A DNA stretch of 64,000 nucleotides from CAIODY01 sp046051225 (GCA_046051225.1 JBJOOR010000003.1:278257-342256), one strand, 5' to 3'; shown: positions 17,257 through 26,723, numbered from the stretch's first letter. A program made the numbers and translations. The notes: generated by a model from the letters alone, not told the origin.

Positions 17257-17370
17257 TTGTTTTGTAAGGTAGTCTGACTTATTCCGATACATCGGAACTC
17301 ACAGTTGCGGCACAGCTCATGATTTACACATGATTCCCCTTTTAATTCAAAAATGAATTATCCAAAACAA
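17257..17370 (-). promoter_or_regulatory. Cobalamin (B12) riboswitch aptamer in the nrdB leader
   Basis: Read on the reverse strand, 17370 to 17257 shows the full order of a cobalamin aptamer. P1 is closed by TTGTTTTG (17363-17370) and CAAAACAA (17257-17264). The core contains GGGGAATCATGTGTAAATC, then GCTGTGCCGCAACTG, a TTCCGA...TCGGAA hairpin and the B12 box AAGTCAGACTACC (17268-17280). About 125 bases of leader follow before nrdB, including a GCCT...AGGC hairpin (about 17230-17246) that could be the L5-L13 kissing/expression platform. Cobalamin control of a B12-independent reductase is known where a B12-dependent class II enzyme also exists. Confidence 0.93.
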
Positions 17371-17566
17371 GTTTGTAAAGAACTAGTGCAATGATACAGC
17401 CGATAAATTAAGAGTAGGAAATACTTTCTCAACATCTGTGAATAACAGATATTCATCAACACTTTTTATGGAGCGAATGAAAAGAGTTTTTACCAATATT
17501 TAAACATCTTTATTTATAATAAAAACATAGTCTGTTTTTGTTTCTTTGTATGATAAAGTTCAGATA

Positions 17567-19177
17567 TTGAAAAATATTTTTTTAACAATTCTTATTTTAT
17601 TGCTTTCAACCCAATTTACTTTTTCAAGTGAATCGTCAATTCTATTAAAAAAAGGTTGGAATGAATTAGTTAAGGATAATGACACTTCTGCTTTACAATA
17701 CTTTCAGTTGGCTTATGAAAAAGCACAAAACGAAAAGAATATCGAGAGTACCGCAAATGCCTTACTCAATATTGGTATTTGTTCCTATGGTGTCAGCTAT
17801 AATCAAGGGTTACAGTATTGTTTACGAGCAATGAATGAATTTGATAAACTTAAAACGATACAACCACAAGTAGCATTAACAGGGCGTAGCAAATGTTTGC
17901 AATTAATTAGCACTATAAAAAGCAGGCAAGGAAAATTTACTGAATCAATTGCATTAAGTAAAGAAGCTAGGGATGGATTTAATACAACGAATGATACAAC
18001 AGGCTTTTTAGGACTAATTTATAATGGTTTAGGCAGAGCCTATAGTGAATTGAATAAATCTGATTCTTCAGAATTTTATCATCGTCTTGCATTAACTGAA
18101 TGGATGCTCACTAATAATATGAACTATTTACCAACTGCTTATTTATCTGTTGCAGAAATTGAAATGAATCATGGCAACAAAACAAAAAGTTGGACTTACT
18201 ATAATCGTGCTTTAGTTATTGCTGATAGTACAAGTAATCGTCAGGCACTTGTTTCTACTTTTATTGGCATTGGTAAATGGTTTCTCACTTGTGATAAAAA
18301 TGAAAGAAAGGCGGAAGAAAATTTTCTTAAGGCAAAACAAATTGCTTTTACATTATCAGATAAATATTTTTATTTAAAAGCACTTCAAGAACTTTTAGTT
18401 CTTAAAAAGCAACAACAAAATTTTAAAGAAGCATTAATATATGGTGAAGAAATACAATCGCTTAAAGATACACTTGCTACATGGGAAAAAGAACGAATTA
18501 CAAGAAGTCTTGAAATTCAGTTTGATGTTGCTGAAAAAGGCAGACAGTTAAGTATTGTAAAGAGTGAAAAGGATATTGCTTCTCTTACCAATTATTTGTT
18601 GTGGGGTACAATTGGCTTTTTGATTTTGATGGCAGCAGGAATTATTTTATTCCTAAAAAAAATGAACAACCGTGATAAACAGTTACTCAAGACAAAAGAA
18701 GAATTAGTTGTTTTAATTGAAAATCAAAAAGAAATAAAGGAGCAACAAATGCAAAATGAACTTGAATTTAAAGAAAGTCAGTTAAGTGCAGTTACTTTTC
18801 AAATGTTGCAAAAAAATGAATTGCTTACTGAACTGAAAGAAAGAGTGGAAAATGAAACGGGTTCTATTAAAGACAGCAGTATTAATAAACTAATAAACAA
18901 GGGATTAAATCACGATAAGGAATGGTCAGATTTCAATACATCATTTGAAAGTTTAAATAAAAATTTCTACTCCCGATTAAAACAAGCATATCCTGATATT
19001 AGCCCAAATGATTTGAAAATATGTGCTTTAATCAAGATGAATCTTTCTATTAAAGACATGGCTGGCATTTTAAATATTTCGCCTGATAGTGTAAAAACAG
19101 CCCGTTACCGACTACGAAAAAAATTACAGTTAAATACGGAGGATAATCTTACCGATTTTATCTTAAATCTTAAATAA
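17567..19177 (+). CDS. TPR-containing membrane regulator with C-terminal helix-turn-helix
   Basis: This is a probable one-component signalling protein. The start is uncertain: TTG at 17567 gives a normal signal sequence (MKNIFLTILILLLSTQFTFSS), while TTG at 17546 adds seven residues. The next 320 residues are tetratricopeptide repeats (for example ALQYFQLAYEKAQNEKNIESTANALLNIG and GFLGLIYNGLGRAYSELNKSDSSEFYHRL). A membrane segment (LLWGTIGFLILMAAGIILFL) and a coiled coil follow. The C-terminus YPDISPNDLKICALIKMNLSIKDMAGILNISPDSVKTARYRLRKKL is a LuxR-type HTH. The TPRs are predicted periplasmic and the HTH cytoplasmic. Two T9SS cargo genes follow; a regulatory link is only a guess. Confidence 0.8.
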   Translation: MKNIFLTILILLLSTQFTFSSESSILLKKGWNELVKDNDTSALQYFQLAYEKAQNEKNIESTANALLNIGICSYGVSYNQGLQYCLRAMNEFDKLKTIQPQVALTGRSKCLQLISTIKSRQGKFTESIALSKEARDGFNTTNDTTGFLGLIYNGLGRAYSELNKSDSSEFYHRLALTEWMLTNNMNYLPTAYLSVAEIEMNHGNKTKSWTYYNRALVIADSTSNRQALVSTFIGIGKWFLTCDKNERKAEENFLKAKQIAFTLSDKYFYLKALQELLVLKKQQQNFKEALIYGEEIQSLKDTLATWEKERITRSLEIQFDVAEKGRQLSIVKSEKDIASLTNYLLWGTIGFLILMAAGIILFLKKMNNRDKQLLKTKEELVVLIENQKEIKEQQMQNELEFKESQLSAVTFQMLQKNELLTELKERVENETGSIKDSSINKLINKGLNHDKEWSDFNTSFESLNKNFYSRLKQAYPDISPNDLKICALIKMNLSIKDMAGILNISPDSVKTARYRLRKKLQLNTEDNLTDFILNLK

Positions 19178-19319
19178 AATAGCTTTGTCCACCTTATGAA
19201 TACGTTTTTGAAGGCTTTGTCTACCTCATGTCCACCTCTATAATTTGGTAAAAGACCTTGATGAATTTAGTTTTGCTTTGAAATAAAAATCATTATTCAA
19301 CCAACTAAATTTAATCATT

Positions 19320-20708
19320 ATGAAACAAAATCTTATCATTTTATTGATTGCATTTTCTTTAACAGCAAGTTTCGTACAAGCTCAAACTTGGACAAAATAT
19401 GGAACAGGTATTAGTTCGCCTGGCGGTGTTTGCATTGTTGACATTTCAGCACCCAGCACTACCGTAGCATGGGGAATATTTTCACTCTTTTCAAGCGGTT
19501 CATGTGGGGGGCAAGTACCGTATTTTACTAAAACCACCAATGGAATTAATTGGGTGGCTGGTGCAATTTCAGCGTTGCCTATCAATGAAACACCTACTTG
19601 TATTTTTGCTTTAAATGATACTATTGCATGGATTACAGTGGCAGACATCTCAACAAACACTACAGGCTCTATTTACAAAACTTCAAATGGAGGAAACACT
19701 TGGCAATTGCAAACTTCAGCCAACTCAATCGATGCTGCAAGATTTATACATTTTTTTGATGCAAACCAAGGAGTGTCTGTTGGTGATTCTTCTGTATTTA
19801 TAACTACTGATGGTGGTACTAACTGGTTACCATCTGGAGCACTGCCTGTGCCTGTAGCTAATATTGGTAGTGGTAAAACAATCATTTTATTGAATGCTTA
19901 TGAAGTGGTGGGTAATACTATTTGGATTGGTGATAGTTATGGCTATTTTTATAAAAGTATTGATAAAGGAAACACTTGGACATTAATGCCCAATGCTATT
20001 AGTCCGAGTGCTATAAAAGGAATTGCGTTCCGTGACCAGAATTATGGAATTGCTGTAGCCTCTCAATTTATTGGCGGCGGCAGTGGTAGCAGTGGTGGTG
20101 GATATGCCGACTACAGTGTGTATACAACCAATGGCGGTGTATCATGGAACCCGATGCTAATCAACTTTAGTTCGCCGAGTGTGGCAAACGGAGAAGCAAA
20201 GTATGATGTAGGATATGTGCCTGGTACGGCTAATACGTTTATAGTATCAAGCGAATACGATTCTACTTTTGCAGCTTTTACTGCCATTACCATTGATGGT
20301 GGTACAACTTGGTCGTTGCTCGATTCTACCGAACGACATACTGCATGTGCTTTTACTAGCCCTACTAGTGGTTTTACGGGCGGCTACATTCCAACTTTTG
20401 GAAGTGGTATTTATAAACTAAATGTTACATTACCATCCACTGGATTTGAAAACTTAGAACCATCAGCAACATTTTTATACCCAAATCCAGTTGCAGATTT
20501 TGTTACCATAGAGTTACCAAAACAGACACTGTTAAATCATATTTATATTAAGGTAACTGATGTTACAGGAAGAGAAATTCAAAATCTACATACAACTATT
20601 GCTGCTCAACAGCTTTCAGTTGATGTAAGTGAAATGCCACATGGGTTATATTTTATACAACTATCTACTGAAAGCAAACGAATTGGAACTTACAAATTCA
20701 TTCATTAG
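19320..20708 (+). CDS. Secreted T9SS type A cargo protein with YCF48/BNR-like repeats
   Basis: The 462-residue protein has a signal peptide (MKQNLIILLIAFSLTASFVQAQ). Repeated short motifs of the BNR/YCF48 beta-propeller type follow: YKTSNGGNTWQL, FITTDGGTNWLP, YKSIDKGNTWTLMP, VYTTNGGVSWNP, ITIDGGTTWSLLD. The last 80 residues are a T9SS sorting domain (FLYPNPVADFVTIELPKQ, then VTDVTGREIQNLH and GLYFIQLSTESKRIGTYKF). It should cross the inner membrane by Sec and the outer membrane by T9SS, ending on the surface or outside. A Gly/Ser-rich loop (GGGSGSSGGGY) interrupts the propeller. The ligand is unknown. Confidence 0.87.
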   Translation: MKQNLIILLIAFSLTASFVQAQTWTKYGTGISSPGGVCIVDISAPSTTVAWGIFSLFSSGSCGGQVPYFTKTTNGINWVAGAISALPINETPTCIFALNDTIAWITVADISTNTTGSIYKTSNGGNTWQLQTSANSIDAARFIHFFDANQGVSVGDSSVFITTDGGTNWLPSGALPVPVANIGSGKTIILLNAYEVVGNTIWIGDSYGYFYKSIDKGNTWTLMPNAISPSAIKGIAFRDQNYGIAVASQFIGGGSGSSGGGYADYSVYTTNGGVSWNPMLINFSSPSVANGEAKYDVGYVPGTANTFIVSSEYDSTFAAFTAITIDGGTTWSLLDSTERHTACAFTSPTSGFTGGYIPTFGSGIYKLNVTLPSTGFENLEPSATFLYPNPVADFVTIELPKQTLLNHIYIKVTDVTGREIQNLHTTIAAQQLSVDVSEMPHGLYFIQLSTESKRIGTYKFIH

Positions 20709-20796
20709 AACCCATTACGTAATTCTTTGAATTAAATCAACGGCATCTTAAGTGGCTAGATATGTTGTATATTTACCATACTTAAAACAAAAAAAC

Positions 20797-21624
20797 ATGC
20801 AATCAAAAGCCTATATTATTGCTTCATTATTACTACTATTTAGTATTCATTCTTTTGCACAAACTTCGTTACCATATTACACTAGTTTTGAAACAGTAAC
20901 ACAGCAAAGTGATTGGACGGAATTTAGAAATGGAGCTACTGCTAATTCGGGCTACGTGTTTGATAATACGTTGGCATATTCTGGCACTTCTTCACTTGCA
21001 CACAACTATCCAGTAGGTGGAAGTTCTGCAACGAATGATTGGATAGTTTCTCCCCCATTTAACTTTGCAAGTGGTGGAAAAATTGATTCTATCCGTCATG
21101 ATTTTTATGGTTTCGGTTCGCCCATGGCTGGTGATACTGTTGCCATATATTTATTAGTTGGGAATCAAAATCCAACGTTAGCATCATCAAAATTATTATT
21201 AATGGATTATAGAGGCATTAATTATGTCAATAATGGCACATGGAATATTGATACGAATATTGTAATTCCACCTACCATAGGTCAATGCTATATTGCATTT
21301 CGATATACTACGATAGTAAATTGGTTGGATGTCAGGTTTGATAATCTTCATATTACAAGTAATGAAGTAGCAGGAATTAATTCAGTAAATAGAACGACAA
21401 ACGATTTTGTAATTTATCCTAATCCAACCGATAATTTTATTTCCATTTCAAATGATATTTCCGCAAATGCAAAAATTGTTATCAGCGATATAAGCGGTAA
21501 AATTTTTAAAATGGATATGGATAATAAAAATCAAATTGATATTCATGATTTGCAATCAGGGGTATATTTTCTGAAAATAACCGATGGTGATGTATCTATA
21601 GAAAAATCATTTATTAAAAAATAA
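20797..21624 (+). CDS. Secreted T9SS type A cargo protein with choice-of-anchor J-like domain
   Basis: From the ATG at 20797 the product starts with a clear signal peptide (MQSKAYIIASLLLLFSIHSFAQ); the frame is open 45 bases further upstream, but that would bury the signal. A jelly-roll-like domain of about 160 residues follows (LPYYTSFETVTQQSDWTEF, SSLAHNYPVGGSSATNDWIVSPPFNF), resembling the choice-of-anchor J/MAM-like domains of Bacteroidota. The C-terminal sorting domain has VIYPNPTDNFISISNDI and GVYFLKITDGDVSIEKSFIKK. It is separated from the preceding T9SS gene by about 90 bases and may be co-transcribed. Confidence 0.85.
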   Translation: MQSKAYIIASLLLLFSIHSFAQTSLPYYTSFETVTQQSDWTEFRNGATANSGYVFDNTLAYSGTSSLAHNYPVGGSSATNDWIVSPPFNFASGGKIDSIRHDFYGFGSPMAGDTVAIYLLVGNQNPTLASSKLLLMDYRGINYVNNGTWNIDTNIVIPPTIGQCYIAFRYTTIVNWLDVRFDNLHITSNEVAGINSVNRTTNDFVIYPNPTDNFISISNDISANAKIVISDISGKIFKMDMDNKNQIDIHDLQSGVYFLKITDGDVSIEKSFIKK

Positions 21625-21757
21625 TGTATAGGATTTCTTCATAATTGTAAAAGAGTATCCGTTGTTTTTTCATACCAAATAAATATTTTTCCAGAATAAT
21701 TTGTTTACTAACTTTTTGTGTTGTTATCTTTGCATCACGTTCTTTAATACAATTATT

Positions 21758-21864
21758 CTTATCCAGAAAGACAGAGGGAATTGACCCGATGACGTCTTGA
21801 CAACCCTTTCGAGCAATCGAAAGAAGGTGCCAAATTCAACTCCGAGCAATCGGAGGTAGATAAG
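21758..21864 (+). promoter_or_regulatory. SAM-I (S-box) riboswitch aptamer
   Basis: The segment has the S-box order of conserved parts: CTTATCCAGAAAG, GAGGGA, GACCCGATGACGTCTTGACAA, a variable hairpin, AAGGTGCCAAATTC, a second variable hairpin (CTCCGAGCAATCGGAG) and the P1 closing strand GATAAG that pairs with CTTATC. It binds S-adenosylmethionine and normally turns downstream methionine genes off. An intrinsic terminator follows 37 bases later, giving the expected on/off architecture for the two genes downstream. Confidence 0.95.
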
Positions 21865-21900
21865 TTAGAAAACAGCAATTAATTAATTCTAGAAATATTA

Positions 21901-21937
21901 AAAGCTCTTCTGACTTGTCGGAAGAGCTTTTTTCATT
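21901..21937 (+). terminator. Intrinsic terminator of the SAM riboswitch
   Basis: AAAGCTCTTCTGAC pairs with the complementary half ending GGAAGAGCTTT, followed by a run of T. It lies between the aptamer and the first gene, so it is the likely expression platform. Confidence 0.88.
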
Positions 21938-22042
21938 TTAAGCCCTTCCGATAAGTTATTTTTCTCACTCTCATTTCTTTTGGATAAGATTATTGAAACA
22001 GAACATCAACCAATGTTTTAACAATTTAATCCAACAAAAAAA

Positions 22043-23233
22043 ATGCAAGAAGCAACAAAAATTTTACACAGTATTCCTGTAGATGAGCTTACAGGAGCCA
22101 TTAGCACACCCATTTATCAAACCTCAACATTTGTACAACAATCGCCAGGTGTAAACAAAGGCTATGATTATGCACGAAGCAATAACCCTACTCGAAAAGT
22201 TTTAGAAGATGTAATAGCATCATTAGAAAATGGAAAAAAAGGTTATGCATTTGCCAGCGGCTTAGCTGCCATTGATGCCGTTATTAAACTATTGCAAACA
22301 GGCGATGAGATTATTGCAGTAGATGATATTTATGGCGGTGCCTTCAGATTATTTACACATATTTATAAAAAATTTGGTATCACAGTAAAGTATGTAGATG
22401 CTACAAATACAGCGAATATTGCAAATGCCATTAGTTCGAAAACAAAATTGATTTGGCTTGAAAGCCCAACCAACCCTACGCTTAAAATTTCGGATATTAA
22501 AGAGATTGCAAAAATTGCAAAAGCAAACAACGTCTTGTTGTGTGTTGACAATACGTTTGCATCGCCAGCTTCACAAAAACCAATTGATTTGGGTGCTGAT
22601 ATTGTTATTCATTCGGCTACAAAATATTTAGCTGGGCATAGTGATTTAATTGCAGGATTAGTAATAACCAACAGCAATGAATTAGGCGAAAAAATAAAAT
22701 TTATTCAAAATGCATCGGGTGCAATATTGTCGCCATTTGATAGTTGGCTGGTGATTCGTGGCATTGAAACATTATCACTAAGAGTGAAACAACATTCAGA
22801 AAATGCACAACGTATTGCCGAATTTTTATTAACGCAAGATGCTGTAAACCATGTGTATTACCCAGGTTTACCACTTCACAAAAATCATCATATTGCCAAC
22901 CAGCAACAAAAATATTTTGGTGGAGTGGTTACGTTCGATTTAAAAACAGACGACAAAGCATTAGCCACCAAAATTGTAAGCCATACTAAATATTTTAAAC
23001 TGGCTGAAAGTTTAGGCGGTGTAAAAAGTTTAATCTGTTTGCCATGCGAAATGACACACAAATCTATTCCAGCCGAAATTCGCTACCAATCGGGTGTTAC
23101 GGATAGTTTAATTAGATTATCAGTTGGATTAGAAGATGCAGATGATTTAATTGAAGATTTAAAACAAGCCTTTCAATTAGCATTTAATCATTACGAACAA
23201 AAACATTTTATCGAACTTTTAAAAAATTTATAA
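22043..23233 (+). CDS. Cystathionine gamma-synthase / gamma-lyase family PLP enzyme
   Basis: This trans-sulfuration PLP enzyme (396 residues) has the family motifs TSTFVQQSPG, YARSNNPTRKVLE, FASGLAAIDAV, IYGGAFRLF, WLESPTNPTLKISDI, VDNTFASP and the PLP-lysine motif HSATKYLAGHSD. The riboswitch-controlled position before homoserine dehydrogenase suggests methionine synthesis: cystathionine gamma-synthase (MetB), or a sulfhydrylase acting on an activated homoserine. Beta- or gamma-lyase activity cannot be excluded from sequence, so no gene symbol is given. Length is normal. The next gene begins 2 bases after its stop. Confidence 0.9.
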   Translation: MQEATKILHSIPVDELTGAISTPIYQTSTFVQQSPGVNKGYDYARSNNPTRKVLEDVIASLENGKKGYAFASGLAAIDAVIKLLQTGDEIIAVDDIYGGAFRLFTHIYKKFGITVKYVDATNTANIANAISSKTKLIWLESPTNPTLKISDIKEIAKIAKANNVLLCVDNTFASPASQKPIDLGADIVIHSATKYLAGHSDLIAGLVITNSNELGEKIKFIQNASGAILSPFDSWLVIRGIETLSLRVKQHSENAQRIAEFLLTQDAVNHVYYPGLPLHKNHHIANQQQKYFGGVVTFDLKTDDKALATKIVSHTKYFKLAESLGGVKSLICLPCEMTHKSIPAEIRYQSGVTDSLIRLSVGLEDADDLIEDLKQAFQLAFNHYEQKHFIELLKNL

Positions 23234-23235
23234 CC

Positions 23236-24489
23236 ATGACAAGAAAAAAATTAAACATCGGATTATTTGGTTTTGGATGTGTAGGATATGGCTTGCATGA
23301 AGTATTGCAAAAAACACCTGCATTAAATGCTACCATAAAACGTATTTGTGTAAAAGATAAAAACAAACAACGGCAGCTTTCATCCGAGCATTTTACATTT
23401 GATAAAAATGAATTGCTAAATGATGATACAATAAACACCATTGTAGAATTAATTGATGATGCAGATGCGGCATTTGAAATTGTGAAAACTGCTTTGCAAA
23501 AAGGCAAGGCAGTGGTAACGGCAAATAAGAAAATGATAGCCGAACATTTTGATGAATTATTGCAATTGCAAAAACAATACAATGTGCCGCTGCTATATGA
23601 AGCAGCTTGTTGTGCCAGTATTCCTATCATTCGAAATTTGGAAGAATATTACGATAACGATTTATTAGAATCTATTGAAGGAATTGTAAATGGTTCTACC
23701 AATTATATTCTTACTAAAATAGCCGAAGAAAACATTTCATATGCCGATGCATTGCAACAAGCACAACAAAAAGGATACGCCGAATCGAACCCCGTGATGG
23801 ATACAGGTGGCTTTGATGCCAAATACAAGTTGCTTATTTTAATTGCACATGCTTTTGGTGTGGTAGCAGTGCCTGACGATATTTTTAATATCGGCATTGA
23901 TAAATTAGGTGCTATGGAATTGAATTATGCAAAAGAAAAAGGTTTGAAAATAAAATTGGTGGCTTATGCCGAAAAGACTTTTGAGGGAAAAATAAAAGCA
24001 TTTGTATTGCCGAAATTTGTAGATAAAAATGATAAACTCTTTTCGGTAGATGATGTTTTTAATGGCGTAAAAACAAAATCGTATTTCAGCGATGTACAAT
24101 TTTTTGTGGGCAAGGGTGCTGGCGCCTACCCTACTGCATCGGCGGTACTTTCAGACATTTCAGCATTAAGTTATGATTACAGATATGAATACAAAAAATT
24201 GAATCAAAAAGAAACATTAGAAACTGATTCGGAAGTATTGCTTAGAATATTTTTGCGCCACGATTTAGAATACGGTTCATCTTTTAAACAATATTTTGAA
24301 GAAATAAATGAATCGTATGTAAATGATAATTCGGGATATATAATTGGCAATATCTCATTAAAAAATGTGAAAGAAATTGCTGCCAGAAAAAATGCAGATT
24401 CATCCATCATACTTTTTGAAACAATTAATCGGACAATAAAAAACAAACACAAAAAATCAATTGAAAAAGAATATAAATTTACTAACTAA
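23236..24489 (+). CDS. hom: Homoserine dehydrogenase
   Basis: The enzyme reduces aspartate semialdehyde to homoserine, the branch point to methionine and threonine. The 417 residues begin with the nucleotide-binding motif NIGLFGFGCVGYGLHEVL. Also visible are KAVVTANKKMIAEH, the substrate-binding GIVNGSTNYILTKIAEE and the catalytic-region QQKGYAESNPVMDTGGFDAKYKLLILIAHAFG. The C-terminus carries a short extension rather than a full ACT domain, so feedback inhibition by threonine may be absent. It follows the trans-sulfuration gene directly and should share its SAM-I riboswitch, so SAM would control homoserine supply. Confidence 0.93.
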   Translation: MTRKKLNIGLFGFGCVGYGLHEVLQKTPALNATIKRICVKDKNKQRQLSSEHFTFDKNELLNDDTINTIVELIDDADAAFEIVKTALQKGKAVVTANKKMIAEHFDELLQLQKQYNVPLLYEAACCASIPIIRNLEEYYDNDLLESIEGIVNGSTNYILTKIAEENISYADALQQAQQKGYAESNPVMDTGGFDAKYKLLILIAHAFGVVAVPDDIFNIGIDKLGAMELNYAKEKGLKIKLVAYAEKTFEGKIKAFVLPKFVDKNDKLFSVDDVFNGVKTKSYFSDVQFFVGKGAGAYPTASAVLSDISALSYDYRYEYKKLNQKETLETDSEVLLRIFLRHDLEYGSSFKQYFEEINESYVNDNSGYIIGNISLKNVKEIAARKNADSSIILFETINRTIKNKHKKSIEKEYKFTN

Positions 24490-24529
24490 AAAAATGTGAT
24501 GACAAAAGATATTGGTATGTATGGTTGTA

Positions 24530-24895
24530 TTAAAAAACCAATATAGTCATTTGTTCTATTATTTCATTAAACTGCTTACTAGTAAAGGAATTTGGTAATT
24601 CATTTTTAAGAATTACCAATAAATCTTTTTCTGATTGGCTAATATTCAAACTCAAAGCTTTGGTGATTAATTTATCAATTTCGAATTGGAGTAATCGTAT
24701 TAATAAATGATTCGGTAACAAAAAAGAGTATTCTGGTTTGTGTTCTGATATAGCTAAGTTAAAGAGGTATACAGAATTTTCACAATTATTAGCATTGTAA
24801 TATATACCATTAATTTTTCTAATCAAATCACCATACCGATTAGCCAATTGTAGTTGTTCTGATTCATACTTAATAAACTCTGCTCGTTGTTTCAT
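24530..24895 (-). CDS. Small hypothetical protein
   Basis: This 121-residue protein is predicted to be all-helical and soluble (AEFIKYESEQLQLANRYGDLIRKINGIYYNANN, then LPNHLLIRLLQFEIDKLITKALSLNISQSEKDLLVILKNEL). It is not recognised. There is no signal peptide. It is convergent with the homoserine dehydrogenase gene and stands alone; a terminator for the neighbouring membrane protein gene lies upstream of it. Composition is like the surrounding coding DNA, and the ATG is the only plausible start, so it is probably real. Confidence 0.55.
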   Translation of the reverse strand: MKQRAEFIKYESEQLQLANRYGDLIRKINGIYYNANNCENSVYLFNLAISEHKPEYSFLLPNHLLIRLLQFEIDKLITKALSLNISQSEKDLLVILKNELPNSFTSKQFNEIIEQMTILVF

Positions 24896-24932
24896 TTGTC
24901 CATAGTATTGATGTTTCGTATGGAATATATAA

Positions 24933-24966
24933 AAAATTGTTAGGGTTTTTACGCCCTAACAATTTT
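24933..24966 (-). terminator. Intrinsic terminator after the six-helix membrane protein gene
   Basis: AAAATTGTTAGGG and CCCTAACAATTTT form a perfect 13-bp stem around an 8-base loop. On the reverse strand it is followed by further T residues, so it fits the gene at 25077-25736. Confidence 0.85.
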
Positions 24967-25076
24967 AATTAAGAAAGAATTAGTGGTTTAATAATAATTA
25001 ACTTTCCCTTTGTAAAGATATGCTAATTATAAATCAAATAGATACTATGGGTGTTGTGACAAGGGTTGCCTGTATC

Positions 25077-25736
25077 TTACTTTGTCATTTTATACAGATG
25101 CATATCTAACATACAAATCCATGATAAAAAGAAAAGAAAAGTAATTTTTTGAATGATAGGAAGAAGTGAAATAAAGAACCCTGTTTTGTATATAAAATAA
25201 TTCCCCATCATCATAGTTAAACAAAATGTACCATAGCTAAAAAAAGCATACAATTGCTTTCTATAAAGACCGATAAAAACTCCAGTCAACGCTATTGTAC
25301 CTAATGTTCCAGCAACATTAATAACTATGTCGTGAAAATCAGTAAACAAAAAAACAGTACCCATCATAGCAGCAATTCCTGTATATCGAATAATAGAATT
25401 CAAAGGACTATTGTTAAAAAGTTTTGGTATGAAAAACCAAAATACTGAAAGTGTAAAGCATAGCAATACCATTGCTGTTAATGCAATAGGTTGTGCCGAA
25501 TTAAGTTCCCTATTCTTTGCATATCTTCCCAATAAATCACACCAATAGTTTTGTAACCAATCGAATCCTACTGTTGTTCTGTTAGCGGAAGAACCACCAG
25601 GATAAAAAAGTGTTGCAGTAATGTATAAACATACAAAGAGTACAATACCAAATATAGGTATAAGTATAGTAAAATTACCCTTAGTATGTGCTGTCGAAGG
25701 GAAATTATTTATACTGTTTTCTTTTGAATTTTTCAT
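25077..25736 (-). CDS. DUF998-like six-helix membrane protein
   Basis: The 219-residue protein has about six membrane helices: ILIPIFGIVLFVCLYITATLF, IALTAMVLLCFTLSVFWFFIP, IIRYTGIAAMMGTVFLF, VAGTLGTIALTGVFIGLY, YGTFCLTMMMGNYFIY and IIQKITFLFFLSWICMLDM. The first loop carries FYPGGSSANRTTVGFDWLQNYWCDL, which resembles the N-terminal signature of DUF998-type proteins. Function is unknown in the family. It is monocistronic with its own terminator at 24933-24966, and divergent from the S1/P1 nuclease gene. The start is the first ATG of the frame and leaves a 25-residue cytoplasmic tail. Confidence 0.7.
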   Translation of the reverse strand: MKNSKENSINNFPSTAHTKGNFTILIPIFGIVLFVCLYITATLFYPGGSSANRTTVGFDWLQNYWCDLLGRYAKNRELNSAQPIALTAMVLLCFTLSVFWFFIPKLFNNSPLNSIIRYTGIAAMMGTVFLFTDFHDIVINVAGTLGTIALTGVFIGLYRKQLYAFFSYGTFCLTMMMGNYFIYKTGFFISLLPIIQKITFLFFLSWICMLDMHLYKMTK

Positions 25737-25961
25737 GGTTGAATATCACACGTTTTTACTATCACTGCATCAAATGTAAGATTTGCTACTCATGAATATA
25801 AATATTTAATTCATCTTTTTAAATCGCCAAATTGAACACATAACAACAATTTAGTTATCCGATACATCAGTAAAATCCATTCTCAGTTTAAGTATTAAAT
25901 CTAGTAGGAAAAGAATATGCGTTAATTTGAAATAAGTACCTTTACTTCAAATTTCATTGTC

Positions 25962-26723
25962 ATGAAAAAAATACTTGTACTTATTTTCTTCGTTGTTGGT
26001 ATAGCTCCTACCTATGCTTGGGGTACGAAAGGACACCATATTGTTGCAGTAATAGCAAAGCAATATTTGGAAAAGGGAGTACAAGATTCTGTGCAAAAAT
26101 ATTTAGGGGACATCCCATTTGAAGATGCTGCTACATGGATGGATGACATGCGAAAAGACAAGACTTACGATTATATGAAGCCGTGGCATTATGTAAACAT
26201 TGAAAAAGATAAAACGTATGTAAAAAATACAGAAGCTAATATCATTAATGAATTAAGTAAAGTAATGGATGAGTTACATAATAAATCAAAGCATTCTAAG
26301 AGCGAAATAAGCATGGATTTAAAAATACTATTCCACCTTATTGGTGATATACACATGCCTTTGCATGTGGGTTATGCAAGTGATAAAGGAGGTAATAACA
26401 TAGCAATTCTTTTTTTAGATAAGCCCTCAAACCTTCATCGGGTGTGGGATACTGAAATCATTGAAACAAAGAATATTACTGCTGAAAATTGTCTAAAAAT
26501 ACCAAATAGTTTATCGACTCAAACTATCACAAAATTACAGAGGGGGGATGTCGAAAAATGGATGCATGAATCACGTACGTTACTTGAAACTGTGTATGCG
26601 TTTAATGAAAATATTACGCAAGACTATATAGATAAAAATGCACCTATTGTTGAAAAACAATTATTGCTTGCTGGGGTTCGATTGGCGAAAATCCTCAACC
26701 AAACATTTGCAGCGAAAAAATGA
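25962..26723 (+). CDS. S1/P1 nuclease (secreted, zinc-dependent)
   Basis: S1/P1 nucleases cleave single-stranded DNA and RNA to 5'-nucleotides using three zinc ions. After a signal peptide (MKKILVLIFFVVGIAPTYA) the mature protein begins with the zinc-binding N-terminal Trp of WGTKGHHIVAVIA. Other expected ligand motifs are present: DAATWMDDMR, PWHYVNI, HLIGDIHMPLHVGYASDKGGNNI and NLHRVWDTEII. The 253-residue length is normal. It probably acts in the periplasm or outside the cell in nucleic-acid scavenging. It is the last gene before the accessory block and converges with the large ATPase gene. Confidence 0.93.
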   Translation: MKKILVLIFFVVGIAPTYAWGTKGHHIVAVIAKQYLEKGVQDSVQKYLGDIPFEDAATWMDDMRKDKTYDYMKPWHYVNIEKDKTYVKNTEANIINELSKVMDELHNKSKHSKSEISMDLKILFHLIGDIHMPLHVGYASDKGGNNIAILFLDKPSNLHRVWDTEIIETKNITAENCLKIPNSLSTQTITKLQRGDVEKWMHESRTLLETVYAFNENITQDYIDKNAPIVEKQLLLAGVRLAKILNQTFAAKK

